Assembly: GCA_030673085.1 (NCBI GenBank)
Contig: DAOVFE010000007.1
Span: 1 to 18,600 of the forward strand
Length of the DNA: 18,600 nt
Reading direction: 5' to 3'
Source of the DNA: Anaerolineales bacterium
GTDB taxonomy: Bacteria > Chloroflexota > Anaerolineae > Anaerolineales > E44-bin32
How positions within the stretch are numbered: the stretch's first letter is position 1; each line of letters begins with the position of its first letter. Of this stretch, positions 15,973 through 18,600 are shown piece by piece. The translations under genes and the position numbers were made by a program. Below the pieces are notes generated by a model. That model was not told where the DNA came from. It searched no databases and saw only the letters and a list, made by a program, of their open reading frames with translations.

Positions 15973-17456
15973 AATCCACAGCATTTCACCTCCTATGGCT
16001 GTGGGCTGTGATAGCGGTTGTTGTTACGGCGTGTTTGCCGTCATCGACGCCTATGCCATCACCTCCTCCCCCGACTGCAACTTCATTGCCCCCATCGATT
16101 TCCGAATTGGGGCCAACCCCCCTGCCTACGCGCACTACTTTTACGCCCGGAGAACTGGTAGATTATTTTGCGCAATCAGGGGATACCCTTTTGGCGGTCG
16201 CTGCCCATTTCCACACCAGCGAAGAGGAAATAATGGCCGCCAATCCGGCCTTACCAATAGAAATTACAACACTACCGCCCGGGCTGCCAATGAAAATACC
16301 TATCTATTATGCTCCTCTGACCGGGACAGCGTTCCATATTCTCCCCGACAGCGAATTCGTGAATAGCCCATCGGCGATAGAATTTGATATCCAGAAAAGG
16401 GTTATCCTTTATCCGGGCTTCATCGTTAATACGACCGATTATGCTTTCCGAGATCAACGCCCTGCATGGGAAGCAGTTGCGGTTTTGGCCCGTAATTATT
16501 CACTTCATCCGCGAATGTTGCTGGCGCTGCTGGAGTATCAAACCCATGCGCTGACCAAGCCTGTTGCAGCTGATGATGAGATTACATATCCGTTGGGCCA
16601 CGTGCATTGGCGTTATCGTGGGCTCTACCGTCAGCTTTTGTGGGCGGCGGAGCGATTGAACGACGGCTATTACGGATGGCGGACCGGCATATTGGACACC
16701 ATTGAGTTGGCGGATGGCTACATCATTCGCCCGGATCCATGGCAGAATGCAGGAACGGTTGGTTTGCAGAACTTATTTGCCGGATTATACGGTCAAGAAG
16801 GCTTCGAGCGCGCTATTGGCCCGGATGGTTTTTATAAGACTTATCGAGAGCTATGGGGTGATCCATTTGAGAAAGAGATTGAATTGATGGAAGGAAATCT
16901 ACAGCAGCCGGAGCTAAGTCTTCCATTCCTCCCTAATCGGCTTTGGGATTTCACCGCTGGCCCGCATTATGCATGGGGGACTTGTCTGCCTTGGGGTGCA
17001 CTTGACTTTGCGCCGCCGGCGGTTGAAGGCGGATGCGCTTATTCAGGCGAGTGGGTTGCAGCGCCGGCAGACGGCGTGATCACTCGTAGCGGCGAGGCAA
17101 TGGTAATGCTTGATTTGGATGGAGATGGGGATGAGCGTACCGGATGGGCTTTGTTTTTCTTTCATATGGATACCAAAGATCGAATCGCCGAAGGAACTGT
17201 TGTGAAGCGAGGGGATATGCTTGGACATCCATCCTGTGAGGGTGGACGTTCAACCGGGACTCATGTCCATATTGCTCGTCTTTATAATGGAGAATGGATC
17301 CCGGCCGCAGGTCCCTTGGCTTTTGTACTTGACGGCTGGGTGGCTGGATACGGTGATGAGCCATATCAGGGAACGTTAACTAAGGTGTCGAAAGTACTAA
17401 CAGCAAGCACGTTGCCCACCCAGGAAAATCGCATCCAATACGAAATACCTCACTAG
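15969..17456 (+). CDS. LysM-M23 peptidoglycan hydrolase-like lipoprotein, paralogue 3
   Basis: This 495-residue paralogue is read from the ATG at 15969, which overlaps the stop of paralogue 2 (ATGA). An in-frame TTG 36 bases earlier would spoil the signal peptide. Signal MKSTAFHLLWLWAVIAVVV ends TAC with C22. A Pro-rich linker, a divergent LysM (YFAQSGDTLLAVAAHFHT) and the middle region follow. In that region E189 is kept but the following SGW of the paralogues is THA. The M23-like domain keeps H333, D346, H399 (FFHM) and H432-V-H434, and the loop D382-L-D-G-D-G387. It has a Cys in the segment after the first His (WGTCLPWG) that the others lack. It is the most divergent of the three, and possibly specialised or altered in the middle-domain function. 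Confidence 0.87.
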   Translation: MKSTAFHLLWLWAVIAVVVTACLPSSTPMPSPPPPTATSLPPSISELGPTPLPTRTTFTPGELVDYFAQSGDTLLAVAAHFHTSEEEIMAANPALPIEITTLPPGLPMKIPIYYAPLTGTAFHILPDSEFVNSPSAIEFDIQKRVILYPGFIVNTTDYAFRDQRPAWEAVAVLARNYSLHPRMLLALLEYQTHALTKPVAADDEITYPLGHVHWRYRGLYRQLLWAAERLNDGYYGWRTGILDTIELADGYIIRPDPWQNAGTVGLQNLFAGLYGQEGFERAIGPDGFYKTYRELWGDPFEKEIELMEGNLQQPELSLPFLPNRLWDFTAGPHYAWGTCLPWGALDFAPPAVEGGCAYSGEWVAAPADGVITRSGEAMVMLDLDGDGDERTGWALFFFHMDTKDRIAEGTVVKRGDMLGHPSCEGGRSTGTHVHIARLYNGEWIPAAGPLAFVLDGWVAGYGDEPYQGTLTKVSKVLTASTLPTQENRIQYEIPH

Positions 17457-17487
17457 AATTTGTTTATGAGAAAAGCCAATAAAATCT

Positions 17488-17506
17488 CAGAGCGTATTGC
17501 GCTCTG
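17488..17506 (+). terminator. Hairpin just after the M23 operon
   Basis: CAGAGCG-TATTG-CGCTCTG forms a 7-bp stem 31 bases after the stop of the third M23 gene. It lacks a T-run, so it could be a transcript 3'-end structure rather than a full intrinsic terminator. Confidence 0.35.
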
Positions 17507-17803
17507 TCGCTCGCTGCGGGGATTCTTCAATTGGCAAGAGGCACCGATTAATTATCGTCTTTTACCTTTCGGTCTTTGCTAGCTGCAGATTACATCCCAC
17601 CTATTCTGGCGGCAGTCAATTTTCCTCTCGATAAGGAGATTAGGCTATCGGAAATAGGTTCAAGTATTCTTGGCGGGCCCACTTGGAATGGTAGCGAGAT
17701 AGGCGAGTCGGCCACTCTATAAGGCAATGATTATCTCCTCAGAATCGTTTGTTTTGGATATCCGTTCCCTTTCTCGATTTTGGGAATTTAATAGTGAAGT
17801 CCT

Positions 17804-17983
17804 TCATGCTTTAGAAGCATGCAGAGTGATGGTGTCTCTCAAGGTAAAACCTAATTCAAGAGGTGTTCGATAGATAGATTCGCTCTTATCATAAACCGGT
17901 TAGTGGCGGATAGGACAGACCACCAGCTTCTATCCGGGGTGCTTGATTTCCCCGAGATTCGCCAAACGCGCCTTGTGAGACAT
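17804..17983 (-). pseudogene. Possible small gene broken by two in-frame stops
   Basis: On the minus strand an ATG at 17983 opens MSHKARLANLGEIKHPG, then TAG, KLVVCPIRH, then TAA, PVYDKSESIYRTPLELG and 14 more residues before a TGA at 17804. Upstream in the same frame, KKLRRSRTRKP precedes the ATG. The segments read like a small basic protein. Each stop is one base from a Lys codon (AAG to TAG, AAA to TAA). No family is recognised. A chance reading in non-coding DNA is quite possible. Confidence 0.25.
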
Positions 17984-18060
17984 AGGCTTACGGGTTCTGG
18001 ATCGGCGAAGCTTTTTAGCGGGTGCGTTGCAGTGTCCGATTATCTTTCACGATTCCCGGC

Positions 18061-18600
18061 TTACGATTTCTGACGGCTAGATCGCTTTCGCTTAGTCGTC
18101 GTAAGGTCTGGCTGCAGGATTGCCGGCGTAAAGCTCACGATTCGGTCGGCTGGCTTAATTTTAAAGAGCGCCGCTCCTTTTGACGTGCGCCCGCAGCGGA
18201 CTGCATCTCCGAAGCGGATTGAGCGGGCTACTCCATGAGATAAACGGGCAATGGCCCGCGAATTTGATTTGCCAATAGATCCGCCAACTAGCCGGATCGT
18301 TTCGCCAGATTTCCAGACCAAAACGCCTTTGCCATGGCGGCGTTGTATAGGGAAGTTGCTCAATCCGACCCGTTTCGCTAGCGCTTGGTCGGTGAGGAGG
18401 AATAGATCGGCGCGCGGCCGCACAAGATCCATCCCGACGAGGTGAGCGTCTTCGGGGTAGAGCCGGATGCCTAGAACGCCGGCTGCGGCTAATCCCATCG
18501 GGCGTATTTCATCTTCGGAGAAACGGATGCTAAGTCCTGCGCTGCTAATTAGAATCAAATCATTTGAGCCGCTTGTCGCTCGGACCCAACCGAGTTTGTC
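18061..18600 (-). CDS. gyrA: DNA gyrase subunit A, C-terminal part (incomplete)
   Basis: The last 179 residues of a GyrA-type topoisomerase subunit; the frame is open at the window edge, so the N-terminus lies outside. The visible part is the C-terminal beta-propeller that wraps DNA: repeated blades with D-x-L-I-L-I-S-S-A-G-L-S-I-R-F, then DEIRPMGLAAAGVLGIRL and DLFLLTDQALAKRVG. QRRHGKG in the penultimate blade is a degenerate copy of the GyrA-box type motif. The true box lies in the first blade, outside the window. The protein ends in a short basic tail, TTKRKRSSRQKS. A topoisomerase IV subunit (ParC) is the alternative, since the diagnostic first blade is not seen. Convergent to the M23 operon. 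Confidence 0.87.
   Translation of the reverse strand, partial: DKLGWVRATSGSNDLILISSAGLSIRFSEDEIRPMGLAAAGVLGIRLYPEDAHLVGMDLVRPRADLFLLTDQALAKRVGLSNFPIQRRHGKGVLVWKSGETIRLVGGSIGKSNSRAIARLSHGVARSIRFGDAVRCGRTSKGAALFKIKPADRIVSFTPAILQPDLTTTKRKRSSRQKS

Larger units (their letters stand above)
17457..18060. other. Long intergenic region between M23 genes and gyrA
   Basis: About 600 bases lie between convergent genes (M23 paralogue 3 and gyrA). It holds a hairpin at 17488-17506, a minus-strand coding-like fragment with two stops (17804-17983) and a perfect 7-bp hairpin CATGCTT-TAG-AAGCATG at 17805-17821. No intact gene, tRNA or other structural RNA was recognised. No hairpin with a T-run serves as a convincing terminator for either flanking gene. 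Confidence 0.5.

Noticed and set aside
1..18600. CRISPR array, tRNA/rRNA genes, transposase or phage genes
   Set aside because: No regularly spaced repeats, no T-loop GTTCRA with a matching acceptor stem, and no mobile-element proteins were found by reading.

Overview
The gene content points to a Chloroflexota-type bacterium, probably Anaerolineae-like. The evidence is lipoproteins with Thr/Pro-rich linkers, LysM plus M23 wall lipoproteins, a DHH-CBS-CCA-enzyme fusion, a DUF503 protein and a GyrA tail, with no outer-membrane genes. This is inference from architecture; no marker gene fixes the taxon. Most large genes look intact. The left 1.95 kb and some gaps look decayed or contain indels.

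Layout. 1-1950 is poorly coding. It holds a possible glycosyltransferase-like fragment, a palindromic repeat, an unrecognised Pro/Ser-rich single-pass membrane protein (641-1324) whose apparent continuation (to 1654) is broken by frame changes, and the 3' end of another broken gene that overlaps by ATGA an intact metallo-beta-lactamase-fold hydrolase (1947-2786). 2818-5393 carries three minus-strand genes: a small zinc-ribbon-like protein, a DUF503/YlxP-like protein and a LipM-type octanoyltransferase. They are separated by long gaps, one of which holds a 43-nt perfect palindrome. 5676-8485 is a plus-strand sugar-use pair: a lipoprotein solute-binding protein and a cytoplasmic GH13 enzyme, with no permease genes in the window. 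8709-11351 encodes an 880-residue DHH / two CBS / poly(A) polymerase-family fusion. Convergent to it is RNase PH, which is full length only if one single-base frameshift is allowed for (11363-12089, minus).

12340-17456 is the most distinctive part: a small LiaF/DUF5668-like membrane protein followed by three tandem paralogous lipoproteins. Each has a LysM, a conserved helical middle region with an invariant Glu, and a C-terminal M23-like domain with an unusual H-x12-D spacing and a DxDxDG loop. The second and third genes overlap by ATGA, and the first two are 18 bp apart, so they probably form one operon for cell-wall remodelling. The right edge is the C-terminal beta-propeller of DNA gyrase subunit A, minus strand and open at the window end, preceded by about 600 bp without an intact gene.

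An AT-rich repeat sharing the 14-mer AATATGTTTTTCAA occurs three times (233-306, 4100-4174 inverted, 12771-12792). Two copies carry a related hairpin, and the third lies just upstream of the first M23 gene. No tRNA, rRNA, CRISPR array, transposase or integrase was seen.
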